Below, one piece after another: positions 46,601-54,241 of a stretch of DNA of 64,000 bases. A program made the position numbers and the translations under genes. The notes below the pieces were generated by a model. It did not search any database and was not told the DNA's origin. It worked only from the letters and a program-made list of their open reading frames with translations. Position 1 is the stretch's first letter, and every line of letters starts with the position of its first letter. Source of the stretch: Lentisalinibacter sediminis (lineage in GTDB: Bacteria; Pseudomonadota; Gammaproteobacteria; Steroidobacterales; Woeseiaceae); NCBI RefSeq assembly GCF_040706615.1, contig NZ_JAPDRF010000005.1, forward strand, positions 769,492-833,491, in the 5' to 3' direction.

Positions 46601-49133
46601 TTTGCACGATCTCCCTGGCCTCGCCGAGCCGGCCGAAGGCGCGCCACTCGGCGACGGTCTCGCGGATCTCGTCCACGATGTCGGGGTTGCGCAGGGTGGA
46701 AAGGTCGCCGAGGGGCTCCTCCAGCAGGATCCCCCGCAGCGTGCGTCGCATATATTTACCCGACCGTGTCTCGGGGAAGGCGGAGACCACGAGGAAGTCC
46801 GATGGCACGGCGGTGGCGCCTTTCTCCGAGCGCACCAGGGCCTGCAGGCGAGCGAAATCGTCGTCGCCCAGCCGCTGTCCCGGTGCGGGAATCAGGAAAG
46901 CGATGGGCGTCTCGCCCTTCTCCTCGTGGGGCGCGCCGACCACGACAGCGTTGCCGACGGGGGAGTCCGCGCGCAGCACCTTGTCGCGCAGGATTGCGCC
47001 CTCGATCTCCTCGGTACCTATGCGGTGGCCGGAGACGTTGATCACATCGTCGGAGCGCCCGTGCAGAGTGAATGCGCCGTCCTCGTGGCGGCGGGCGTAG
47101 TCGCCCTGGGTGTAGGCGAGGCCGTCGGCCCAGCGGTTGAAATAGACCGCGTTGAACCGCTCCATGTCACCGCGCCAGCTGGCCGTACCCAGGCGTTCCG
47201 CGTCGCCCCAGATTGTTCTCGCCAGATACGGATACGGGCGCTTGATGACCAGTTCGCCTTTCTCGCCGGTCTCTGCCGGCCGCCAGCCGATGGCCCGGCC
47301 GGCTTCGTCCGTCTCCGTCGCGATGCGGACCTCGGCGTCGATCCAGGGCAGAGGCCAGGTCTTTGCATCGGCGGCCAGCGGCTTGAAGCCGCCCCAGGCG
47401 CAGGAGAAGACGATGCCGCCATGCTCCGTGGCCCAGTAGGAGTTCAGGTAGTGCTCGCAGATGCGCTCCATCGCGAACTTCTGCACCGCGGGAGAAACGG
47501 GTTCCGCGCAGAACGTGGCCGCTTTCAGACGGCTCATGTCATAGGCGGACATGTCTTCGGTGCTGGCCGGGTCGGTCATCACCGCCTTGAGGAAGGTCGA
47601 ACCCGCCTTGAAGAGCGTGACCCCGTGACGGGCGATGATGGAAGAGAAGCGCCCTGCATGAGGAAACAGCGGCGATCCTTCCGAGACCACCGAGGTGATG
47701 CCGGCGGCGAGCGGCGCAGCGATGAGATACGACTGGCCGGTGATCCAGCCAGGGTCGGCGATCACATAGAGCCGGTCGTCGTCGCGCACGTCGAAGACCA
47801 TGCGCATGGTGTGCGCGATGCCCGCCAACCAGCCGCCATGGGTATGCACCACGCCCTTCGGTTTACCCGTGGAGCCGGAGGTGTAGATGATGAAAAGCGG
47901 CCAGTCGGCATCCACGGGCAGCGCCGGGTGAGTGGCGCAGAGCGCCCGGTACAGCGAGATATCGTCCAGTGCCAGAAGCGCATCGGTGTCGTCGACGTCG
48001 AAACCCGCCTGTCGGGCCCGTTCCAGCACCCTCTCCGTGGCCTCCGTGATCAGGTCCGGCGACCAGCGATCCCGGGGCTGCACCACGATCTCCTGGCCGG
48101 TGTAGCGTACGACGACGACCTGCTCGACGATGTGCTGCACCTCGGCCAGCCGGCGTGCCACGCTGGTGCGTACCTCCGCAGCCCTCTCCGCGTCCAGACT
48201 CTCCTCCCGCTCCAGCGCGCGGCCGAGCTCGCGCATGACATCGCTGCGCTCGACGGTGATCTCGCCCGTCAGGCCGTCGCGTACCGCGGCGCCGAGTCGC
48301 TCGGCCGTATCCCGGGAATCGAGCCTGGCAAGGATCTCCTCCAGGGCGGCGACGGCAGCGGGCAGGGGGATGAAATTGTCGAGTGCGGCATCCGTGAAGG
48401 TTTCCTTGTACGGCACCACTTCGGCATTGCGGTAGCCGCCATCCGCCGTGACGACCACCTTGGCGCCGGCATCCGCAATGCGGTCGGACAGCGTCTTCGC
48501 CGAAAAGCCCCCGAACACGGGTGTGTAGATGATGCCGAGCCGCTTGGCCGCCTCGGTGTAGTAGAGCTGGTCGGGGATGTTCGGCAGATTGAACGCAATG
48601 CGATCGCCTTTGCCGAGCCCGAGCGAGGCGAGTACCTCCGCGCGGATCACCGTCTCCAGCAGCAGTCGGCGATACGGGATTTCCAGCTGGAATACGGGGC
48701 CGCCACGGCCGTCGTTCTTGGAGGGGTCCCAACGGTCGCCTTCGAAGACGAACGCGGGATGCCCGCCGCGGCCGCCTAGCACATGCCGGTCCAGCTCGTT
48801 GAAGCAGGCGTTGGTCAGCCCGCCGGCGAACCAGCGGTAGAACGGCGCGTCACGGTCGTCGAAAGCGCTTTCCCACGGGCGCCAGTCGCTGCCACGTCCG
48901 GCATCGTCGACGGCTTCGCCCGTTGCGGCGTGGAAGCCGCGCCACTCCCCCGCGACCGGGTCGCGCGTCAGCCACGCAGTGTTGTCCGGATCGAACCAGT
49001 GCAGTTCGCTGGCGGAGATATCGCCGTGGTAGTCACCCGGCGACTCCATCGCGCGCCTGCGCTGCCTTTCCTCGTCGCGTTCGCTCCCCAGGCGTCCCCA
49101 GCGGGACGCCGCTTCCTCGTTCTTGTTGGACAT
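43680..49133 (-). CDS. pcs: Propionyl-CoA synthase, trifunctional fusion enzyme
   Basis: 1817 residues from ATG 49133 (GGGGAG upstream); an ATG at 49169 would add 12 residues but overlaps the likely promoter. Three enzymes in line: an acyl-CoA synthetase (about 1-850; 'YTSGSTGKPKG' near 418, 'HGRSDDVINVSGHRIG', adenylating Lys in 'RSGKYMRR' near 793); an enoyl-CoA hydratase (about 855-1240; 'FVAGADVKEL', 'ALGGGNELVLA' with Glu964, 'PEINLNLLPGYGG' with Glu984); and an MDR enoyl-CoA reductase to the end ('VEGASTGTGLECL'). Together they turn 3-hydroxypropionate into propionyl-CoA, keeping acryloyl-CoA enclosed. A helical insertion of about 140 residues sits before the P-loop-like motif. Confidence 0.94.
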   Translation of the reverse strand: MSNKNEEAASRWGRLGSERDEERQRRRAMESPGDYHGDISASELHWFDPDNTAWLTRDPVAGEWRGFHAATGEAVDDAGRGSDWRPWESAFDDRDAPFYRWFAGGLTNACFNELDRHVLGGRGGHPAFVFEGDRWDPSKNDGRGGPVFQLEIPYRRLLLETVIRAEVLASLGLGKGDRIAFNLPNIPDQLYYTEAAKRLGIIYTPVFGGFSAKTLSDRIADAGAKVVVTADGGYRNAEVVPYKETFTDAALDNFIPLPAAVAALEEILARLDSRDTAERLGAAVRDGLTGEITVERSDVMRELGRALEREESLDAERAAEVRTSVARRLAEVQHIVEQVVVVRYTGQEIVVQPRDRWSPDLITEATERVLERARQAGFDVDDTDALLALDDISLYRALCATHPALPVDADWPLFIIYTSGSTGKPKGVVHTHGGWLAGIAHTMRMVFDVRDDDRLYVIADPGWITGQSYLIAAPLAAGITSVVSEGSPLFPHAGRFSSIIARHGVTLFKAGSTFLKAVMTDPASTEDMSAYDMSRLKAATFCAEPVSPAVQKFAMERICEHYLNSYWATEHGGIVFSCAWGGFKPLAADAKTWPLPWIDAEVRIATETDEAGRAIGWRPAETGEKGELVIKRPYPYLARTIWGDAERLGTASWRGDMERFNAVYFNRWADGLAYTQGDYARRHEDGAFTLHGRSDDVINVSGHRIGTEEIEGAILRDKVLRADSPVGNAVVVGAPHEEKGETPIAFLIPAPGQRLGDDDFARLQALVRSEKGATAVPSDFLVVSAFPETRSGKYMRRTLRGILLEEPLGDLSTLRNPDIVDEIRETVAEWRAFGRLGEAREIVQTYRYLRVENHEIAPGRRVALVVIDHPPVNSLNERSLDELNTVLEHISKREDTAAVVITGARSAFVAGADVKELLEVGEAGDIDSARTPPNAAHTAFSTLENLGKPVIAAANGPALGGGNELVLACAYVIADRHARFGQPEINLNLLPGYGGTQRLPRRLHHRHGEEGLVEAMRLILSGRAVDAADARDVGLVDEVVGDSAVGPVATAMERLRQFFRGEGPLVEAMERRREYLESRESALPDPAALTDHPKLAPAMAQLRASGRERPVERILEALSVGAKQGQRAGLRHEAELFAAAVCDPASGPAGIRAFLERRSAPLPLRHVEVPPDASEETRRRLEADGRLLPLDAAFYPGVTPVPDYQYGMGVTKDPATGLPRHADPAESEQLLVLETPRPGPNEALVYLLASEVNFNDIWALTGIPVSPFDARDADLQVTGSGGVALIAELGEELVRESRLSIGQLVTIYSGQSELLSPDQGLDPMAADFHIQGYEVNDGSHAQFLVVQGPQLHPKLGGMTIEEAGSYGLTFGTIHRALYTTLDVQPGRRLFVEGASTGTGLECLRSARQTGLEVVGMVSSEERAERVRRYGGAPVNRKDERWADIFTPVPDDPAEWDAWEAAGRPFVDAVAEQAGGPVDYVVSHAGERAFGRSFQALGDGGVLTFFGASSGYRFSFMGKRGEERPATMLARAGLRAGRALLVVYGPGAEDGIVDPVAIEAIEIGCALNARVAVLADTVAQREFVTSLGFGTQFRGVVSLEEIRRRLGEEFDAPGPFAPLPNPFTESAAFKESVRRFSDRTLKPVGSAIAPLLRSALDKRGLPDVIFERRGRDGLALATSLVKPNVGSIVYAEDLGGQRLSFYAPQVWMRQRRILMPSAEIRGTHLNTAREFAEVQERIAAGMIDVVPPVQVPLEGLAEAHQAMWENRHAGATYVAVHALPRTGLKTRDELYRAWAIRDAEARGEEIRRIDTGSAGTLR

Positions 49134-49171
49134 ATTCTCCCCGCCTGCGCCCGGCTGATAGCCGGCCATTT

Positions 49172-49200
49172 ATAAAAGCAGTCGAGCGGGCGGGATGCAA
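49172..49200 (-). promoter_or_regulatory. Candidate promoter of the pcs-mcr operon
   Basis: Reading leftward, TTGCAT (49200-49195), a 17-base spacer, and TTTTAT (49177-49172), an AT-rich box in a GC-rich region. Transcription would begin close to 49165, giving a short leader before the ATG at 49133 and arguing against the ATG at 49169. Confidence 0.45.
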
Positions 49201-49274
49201 GAGGACGCTTGCCGCGCGGCGATTATGGGCGATCGTGTTCGGGCAGCGATAGTCGCAGCGACAGTAACTGCGGA

Positions 49275-50231
49275 TCAGGCGCGTGCTTCTCGCGCCTTGC
49301 GTCGGCGCTTGTTCGCCGCGAAGGCCAGACCCTGGGCATTCAGATCGAGATCGAGGTCGAGCAGTTTCCAGGTTTCCCGCCGGCTGCCGAGATCTCCCCG
49401 GCCGTCGAGCAGCCCCGCGAAATAATCCCTGAGACGCGGCAGGATGTAACCGTAGAGCGCTTCATCCGGCAGATCGCTGACCTCTGCGTCGTGCATGACC
49501 CGTTCGGCGAATCGAAGATGCCGATCCAGCTGCCCGGCGGTCTCCTCGATCGACGTCACTGCACCAAAATGGGTCGGATAAACGGTGGCGGGCTCCAGGT
49601 CCGCGATGCGCTGCACGGCGTCGCGCGCAAGCGGTCCGTCGAAATCCGTTGGGCTGGTGGAGGGAAACGCGAATGGCCCCTGCGTCTGCAGCACGGGATA
49701 GTGCAGGCCGAAGGCATCGCCGGTGAACACGCTGTTCGTGCGATCGTCCGTCACGCAAAAATGGTGGTTGGCGTGTCCGCGGGTATGCAGGAAGGTCAGT
49801 TCGCGCCGGCCGAATTTCAGCCTCTCGCCATCGCCCATCTCGCGGATGCGCGCCGCGGGCACCGGCCCGATCCTGCCGTAGAGCCGGCGGAACTCGGCCT
49901 CGCCGTAGACGGCGGTGGCGCTGGACACCAGCTTCTCCGGGTCGACGATGTGGCGCACGGCGCGGGGATGCGCCAGCACGGTCGCATCCGGGCAGGCTTC
50001 CGCCAGGGCTGAGGTCGCGCCGGCGTGATCCAGGTGCACATGAGTCACGATCAGGTAGCGCACCTGCTCCGGCTGCAGACCGGCTTCGCCGAGCGCACCC
50101 AGCAGGCGGGGCAGGGCGTGGTTGGTGTTGTTGTCGATGAATGCGGCCTCGCCGCCCTCGATCATGAGATAGGCTGCCGCAAACTGCGGTTCGTCCAGAT
50201 AGAGGCAGTCGATGGTGATGATGTCGTCCAT
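49275..50231 (-). CDS. MBL-fold metallo-hydrolase
   Basis: 318 residues. The metallo-beta-lactamase signature 'YLIVTHVHLDHAGATSAL' (HxHxDH) supplies the dinuclear metal site, with later ligands in 'TRGHANHHFCV', 'VFTGDAFGL' and 'YPTHFGAV'. Relatives include glyoxalase II, thioesterases, lactonases and flavodiiron-linked proteins; this one has no flavodoxin domain. It lies upstream of pcs on the same strand with a 105 bp gap containing a likely promoter, so it may or may not share a transcript. A role in hydrolysing a CoA ester or lactone of the 3-hydroxypropionate route is conceivable but only inferred from position. Confidence 0.85.
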   Translation of the reverse strand: MDDIITIDCLYLDEPQFAAAYLMIEGGEAAFIDNNTNHALPRLLGALGEAGLQPEQVRYLIVTHVHLDHAGATSALAEACPDATVLAHPRAVRHIVDPEKLVSSATAVYGEAEFRRLYGRIGPVPAARIREMGDGERLKFGRRELTFLHTRGHANHHFCVTDDRTNSVFTGDAFGLHYPVLQTQGPFAFPSTSPTDFDGPLARDAVQRIADLEPATVYPTHFGAVTSIEETAGQLDRHLRFAERVMHDAEVSDLPDEALYGYILPRLRDYFAGLLDGRGDLGSRRETWKLLDLDLDLNAQGLAFAANKRRRKAREARA

Positions 50232-50311
50232 GGCCGTAGCTTCCCGACTCCAGCCCCCGATAGCAAGATTCCGGCCTCACGCCCCTTGCGGCCGACAGGC
50301 CGGACCGCCGA

Positions 50312-52831
50312 TCAGGTGGATCCGTCCTGGCGAGCCCCGGCGAGGAGATGCCGGGCCTCTTTCGTTTCACGATGATCCTCGCCGAGTGCGTAGACGAGAT
50401 GGGGCAGCGCCGACTCCAGGTCCGCCGCGGCACCGGCCCGATCACCGGCTCCGAGCCGGATCTCGGCGCGTTGGACGAGCGCGCGCCCGAGATAGATGCT
50501 CCCCGCGGAGTCGGGACGGGTGTGTTCTCGCAGCCGCTCGATCAGCCCGTCGACGAGTTCCCGCGCCGTGGCGTAGTCGGCGCGCTGGCGGTAGACCTCC
50601 GCGCCCTCGATCAGCGCCGAGATGAGGCCGGGGGTTTCCCGGACCTGCGGATAGCCGGCATCGGCCAGCAGCGCGTCGATCTCGCGGACCGCCGTCTCGA
50701 GGTTGCCGAGGCCACGGTGCACCTTCACGCGATTCACACGGATACTCATGGCGAGTGCCCGGTCGGCTTCCGGGTTTTCCAGGAGGGCCTCGGCCGCATC
50801 CAGGCTCTGCGTTGCACGCTCGAAGGCCTCGGCGGCCATGTGCACGGTGGCCATCCCGAGGTTCACGCGTGCCGCCACGAGATTATTGCCATCGGCCTCG
50901 GCCAGCGCCAGGCTCTGGGTGTAGACGGCCTCGGCCTCGTCGAGGCTCCCCACGGACACGAGCAGACTGCCGTACTGGGCGATCAGCGGTGCCGCGCCGC
51001 GTCCCGCAAAGCCGCTGGCGCGCATGCGGCCGACGAGGTCGTCGAACGCCTCGAGCGCCTCGGGTATGCGGCCGAGATTCTTGAGCACCACCGCCTTGTT
51101 GGCGGCGACCCGCTGGTAGCCGAGGGTCGCTCCCCGGCCCGTCGACTCGAGCAGCTGGAGCACCTCGTCCAGATACCGGATGGCCTCGTTCGGTCTGCCT
51201 TCGTTGAAATGGCGGAACGCGATGTCGTTCAGCACGAGCCCGTGCAGGTTGGTGCCCGGTGCCGGGTGCGCGTCGAGCAGGCGTTGCGCGGCGAACATCG
51301 TGGCCAGCGCTTCGTCGTTCCGGCCCGCCTGAACCTCGGCACGCGATCTTGCGCGCAGGCACTCCACGCTGGTGTCGATGTCGGGAGCCGCGAGCGACGC
51401 ATAGAGAGCCAGGCCCTCGGCGAGCCGCTCGGCCGACCGGTCGGGGTCCTGCATCATGGTCGTACGGGCCCGTCGGCAGAGCACAGCGGCGAGCACGTCG
51501 GCCTCGCCGTGGTCACGGGCAATGCGTTCGGCTTCCTGCAGCAACTCGGCTTCGCGCTGCCGCTCGCCCAGGCTGGAATATCGGCGTGCAACATCAAAGA
51601 GCACGGACGCCATGAACGGCTGATCCGTGCCGAACTGGTTCTCGAGAAGGCTGCGGCCGCGGTCCAGGAGTTCGACCGAAGTGAGTGCGCCGTCGCCCAT
51701 CTCCTCCATCAGCAGGCTGTAGAACTCGTTGCTGGCCTGGACCCGCTGCTGCTGGTTTACGGCGATGCCCTGCTGCCGTTTGGCCTCCACCATCTGCCAG
51801 CTCGTGATGAGCGTGGCGGCAACGAGCGCCACGACAGTCAGCAGCGCTCCGGCCACACCGCCCCGATTGCGCTGGACGAATTTCCGCAGCCGATACCCGG
51901 AGCGCTGACCGGCTGCGCTGACGGGATAGCCGGCGAGGAAGGCTTCCAGGTCTCTGCGCAGAGCATTGGGGTCGCGGTAGCGGTCACCCGGGTCCGCACG
52001 CAGGCACTGCTCGACGATCATCGTGACTTCGCGCGGCAGGGACTGCCGCACAGCACCCGGCAGGGTGAGCGGCCGGCCGTCGACGGAACGCTGGATGGCG
52101 TCGGTGAGCGTCTCTCCGTCGGTCGGCAGGCTGCCGCCGAGCACTTCGGCCATCAGCAGCCCGAGCTGGTAGACATCGGAGGCGATCGAGATCGGCTTGC
52201 CCAGCAGCTGTTCGGGGCTCGCGTACCGGGGCGTCATGGCGCCCGCGCGGGTCAGGTTGCCGGGCTCGTCCTCGAGCAGCTTCGCGATGCCGAAGTCCAG
52301 CAGCTTGACCCTGCCGTTCGTCGTGACGAGCACGTTCGAAGGCTTGATGTCGCGATGCACGACCAGATTCGCGTGCGCGAAAGCGACGGCGTCGACGACG
52401 TCGATCAGCAGGCGGATCCTGTCGGCCCGCTTCAGCGAGCGCTCGTCGCAGTAGCGCGTGATCGGGCTGCCCTCGACCAGCTCCATCACGATGTAGGGCC
52501 AGCCTTCGGCTGTCAGTCTCGCGTCGTACAGCTGCGATATGTGGGGATGATTCAGGCCCGCGAGGACGCTCTGCTCCTGCATGAAGCGTTCGCGCATGGC
52601 CGGGCTGAAGCCGCTGATCGTGGACAGCTTTATCGCGACGTCCCGCTCGAAGCTGCCGTCGATACGGGAGGCGCGGTAGACGCGGCTCATGCCGCCTTCG
52701 GCAATGAAGTCGGTGATCCGATAGCCGTCGAGTTCGCGGTTGACCAGGGTTTCCTGCTCCCCGGCCGACAATTCCGAAAGTATGCCGAGGCCCGCTCCTG
52801 TCGAGAACGGGTCTTCGTCAGAGCCTCTCAT
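50312..52831 (-). CDS. Membrane-anchored Ser/Thr protein kinase with TPR domain (paralogue of 8251 gene)
   Basis: 839 residues from ATG 52831 (MRGSDEDPFSTG), chosen because it aligns with the start of the paralogue; AGGAG lies about 13 bases upstream, and a TATAAC box at 52874-52869 may be the -10. The kinase domain has VAIK, 'HRDIKPSNVLV' and 'DFGIAKLL', followed by 'PRYASPEQLLGKPISIASDV' and a membrane helix ('GALLTVVALVAATLITSW'). The C-terminal half is TPR-like helical repeats. Most of the kinase domain matches the 8251 product nearly residue for residue, but the repeat region has diverged, suggesting a different signal. Unlike that gene, no sigma factor is adjacent. Confidence 0.9.
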   Translation of the reverse strand: MRGSDEDPFSTGAGLGILSELSAGEQETLVNRELDGYRITDFIAEGGMSRVYRASRIDGSFERDVAIKLSTISGFSPAMRERFMQEQSVLAGLNHPHISQLYDARLTAEGWPYIVMELVEGSPITRYCDERSLKRADRIRLLIDVVDAVAFAHANLVVHRDIKPSNVLVTTNGRVKLLDFGIAKLLEDEPGNLTRAGAMTPRYASPEQLLGKPISIASDVYQLGLLMAEVLGGSLPTDGETLTDAIQRSVDGRPLTLPGAVRQSLPREVTMIVEQCLRADPGDRYRDPNALRRDLEAFLAGYPVSAAGQRSGYRLRKFVQRNRGGVAGALLTVVALVAATLITSWQMVEAKRQQGIAVNQQQRVQASNEFYSLLMEEMGDGALTSVELLDRGRSLLENQFGTDQPFMASVLFDVARRYSSLGERQREAELLQEAERIARDHGEADVLAAVLCRRARTTMMQDPDRSAERLAEGLALYASLAAPDIDTSVECLRARSRAEVQAGRNDEALATMFAAQRLLDAHPAPGTNLHGLVLNDIAFRHFNEGRPNEAIRYLDEVLQLLESTGRGATLGYQRVAANKAVVLKNLGRIPEALEAFDDLVGRMRASGFAGRGAAPLIAQYGSLLVSVGSLDEAEAVYTQSLALAEADGNNLVAARVNLGMATVHMAAEAFERATQSLDAAEALLENPEADRALAMSIRVNRVKVHRGLGNLETAVREIDALLADAGYPQVRETPGLISALIEGAEVYRQRADYATARELVDGLIERLREHTRPDSAGSIYLGRALVQRAEIRLGAGDRAGAAADLESALPHLVYALGEDHRETKEARHLLAGARQDGST

Positions 52832-52979
52832 CGCCGATTTTGCTCCTTTCCGTCGTTCGAGCAGGGGCGTTATACACTGCTCGCGCCGGAGAGACGACAC
52901 ACCTCGGTCGCAAAAATGATGAGTAGATACCTGGTTCCACCTGGTTGTTATCGCCGCAGGCGTTATCGTCATCGCCGCT

Positions 52980-53303
52980 TTGTTCCCGGTTATGGCGACA
53001 GGAAGTTCAGGAGCGGTGGCGGCAGGTGTCGTCAGCGCGGTTGTAGCCATCGGGCTTCCCCTGTGGCTTCTGGCATCCACCAGATACACCGTTACTCGTG
53101 ATTTTCTGATCGTCAGATCGGGGCCGTTCAGGTGGCATATACCAAGGTCCGAGATTTCGCAGATTCAGTCGTCTCGCTCCTTGCTGTCGTCACCCGCGCT
53201 GTCTCTGGATCGGCTCGAGATAAAGTACGGTGCCGGAAAATCGTTACTCGTGTCGCCTGCCGACAAAGAGGCGTTTGTCAGGGCGCTCGAATTTAGCGCC
53301 TGA
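52980..53303 (+). CDS. Bacterial PH-domain protein (PF06713-like), N terminus doubtful
   Basis: 107 residues from a TTG at 52980. After a membrane segment ('AGVVSAVVAIGLPLWLLAST') comes a small PH-like domain: 'YTVTRDFLIVRSGPFRWHIP', 'SEISQIQSS', 'SPALSLDRLEIKYGAGKSLL' and 'SPADKEAFVRAL', all typical of the short bPH_4 family. Upstream, the same frame encodes VDTWFHLVVIAAGVIVIA, which also fits the family's first helix, but no ATG or GTG start lies in frame before two TGA codons. The gene may have lost its start by a one-base frameshift near 52918-52930 or may use a rare start. Confidence 0.65.
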   Translation: MFPVMATGSSGAVAAGVVSAVVAIGLPLWLLASTRYTVTRDFLIVRSGPFRWHIPRSEISQIQSSRSLLSSPALSLDRLEIKYGAGKSLLVSPADKEAFVRALEFSA

Positions 53304-53628
53304 CTTTGCCGTTCGAGGTGTAACTTGGCCCGTTCGGATTGTCGGGGCCAAAGCGGCAACTTCTGGTCGCAAAGCAGCCTGACCGCCTTCTGCGATAGGC
53401 TTTCCGCCATCGATCCGAAGCGGACATTATTGGGGTTTCTCGCCTATATTCGACTGAACGGTTGCTAATGGCCAAGGCGGGTTTCGTCCGCACCTGGACG
53501 GCCAGTTCATCACCAGTCAGAACCCCCGCTTCGTCGGAAGCAGTCGCTGATGCCCTGCTGGAGAAACTCACTGGGTCTCCCTTTTGGCGCAGTCCGCGCC
53601 GGCCGACACCGCCGCCGCGGCCCGTCCG
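53304..53628. other. Intergenic stretch with no gene I can support
   Basis: It is less GC-rich than its surroundings. A leftward open frame of 92 codons covers most of it, but the sequence has no recognisable domain, hydrophobic pattern or good ribosome site. No REP element, clear terminator or RNA structure was seen. Confidence 0.5.
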
Positions 53629-53970
53629 CTAGGCGCGCCGCACAGCCATGAACTCGCGGACGATCAGGGCGAAAAGCGTCGCGCTCAAAGCCAGCATGCA
53701 GACGTTGACCGTCAGGGCGAGCGGGCTCATGGCGGCTGCGCGGATCGCGAGCGCCGCCGCCGGGGCCAGAGCGCCGAGCAGTGCGACGAGCCCGGCCACC
53801 GGAAGCATGTACTTGCGAGAACCCGCGAGTCGCATCGCCAGGAATCCGATGATTACCAATGCGCCGCCCTCGTAGGCGGGTAGCAGCGCGGTACGGCTGG
53901 AAGATATCAGGAAAGCGCCGACGCCAAGCGCGATCAAAAGCACCGCAAACACGACGATTGTCTTGGGCAT
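53629..53970 (-). CDS. Small four-helix membrane protein, hypothetical
   Basis: 113 residues from ATG 53970 with GGAG about nine bases upstream; a start at 54003 would add an unlikely 11 residues. Four hydrophobic helices cover most of it: 'TIVVFAVLLIALGVGAFLI', 'EGGALVIIGFLAMRLA', 'YMLPVAGLVALLGALAPAAA' and 'LTVNVCMLALSATLFALIV'. Positively charged residues lie between helices 2 and 3 and at the C terminus. I do not recognise a named family, and no catalytic motif is visible. It is flanked by the eroded-looking region at 53.3 kb and a 270 bp gap before the lipid locus. Confidence 0.65.
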   Translation of the reverse strand: MPKTIVVFAVLLIALGVGAFLISSSRTALLPAYEGGALVIIGFLAMRLAGSRKYMLPVAGLVALLGALAPAAALAIRAAAMSPLALTVNVCMLALSATLFALIVREFMAVRRA

Positions 53971-54241
53971 TGGGGGCTCCGGAAGATTGCCAAAGGAAAG
54001 CACATGCTAGCCGCGGCAGTTAACTAATGCGAGAAAATGCCTGTCCTACTCATGCGTTTCCACTCGTGAATGACGGCTTTCGGGGCATCATGAAGATTCA
54101 GGCAGTCGGGACAACCTCTTTAGCTATGTCGATCTTTATTGCGGCCGTGTTCCCAAAGCACATGATTCCCGAGTCGAATCGCAAAATCACCGGGTCAAGC
54201 GCAGACTCCATCGAGGCTGACTGACCGACGGATGGGGTCGG

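Noticed and set aside
45738..48779. Rightward open frame of about 1000 codons opposite propionyl-CoA synthase
   Set aside because: No recognisable motif or ribosome site; an antisense shadow of pcs in high-GC DNA.
50348..53101. Rightward open frame of over 900 codons opposite the second kinase gene
   Set aside because: The opposite strand has an intact kinase with HRD and DFG motifs. This frame has none.
53293..53571. Leftward 92-codon frame in the gap after the PH-domain gene
   Set aside because: No domain, no clear start, overlaps the end of the PH gene by 11 bp.
54027..54224. Small rightward frame of 65 codons with one hydrophobic stretch
   Set aside because: No ribosome site of quality, no family resemblance, and it lies in the eroded low-GC patch. 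It could be real but I cannot support it.
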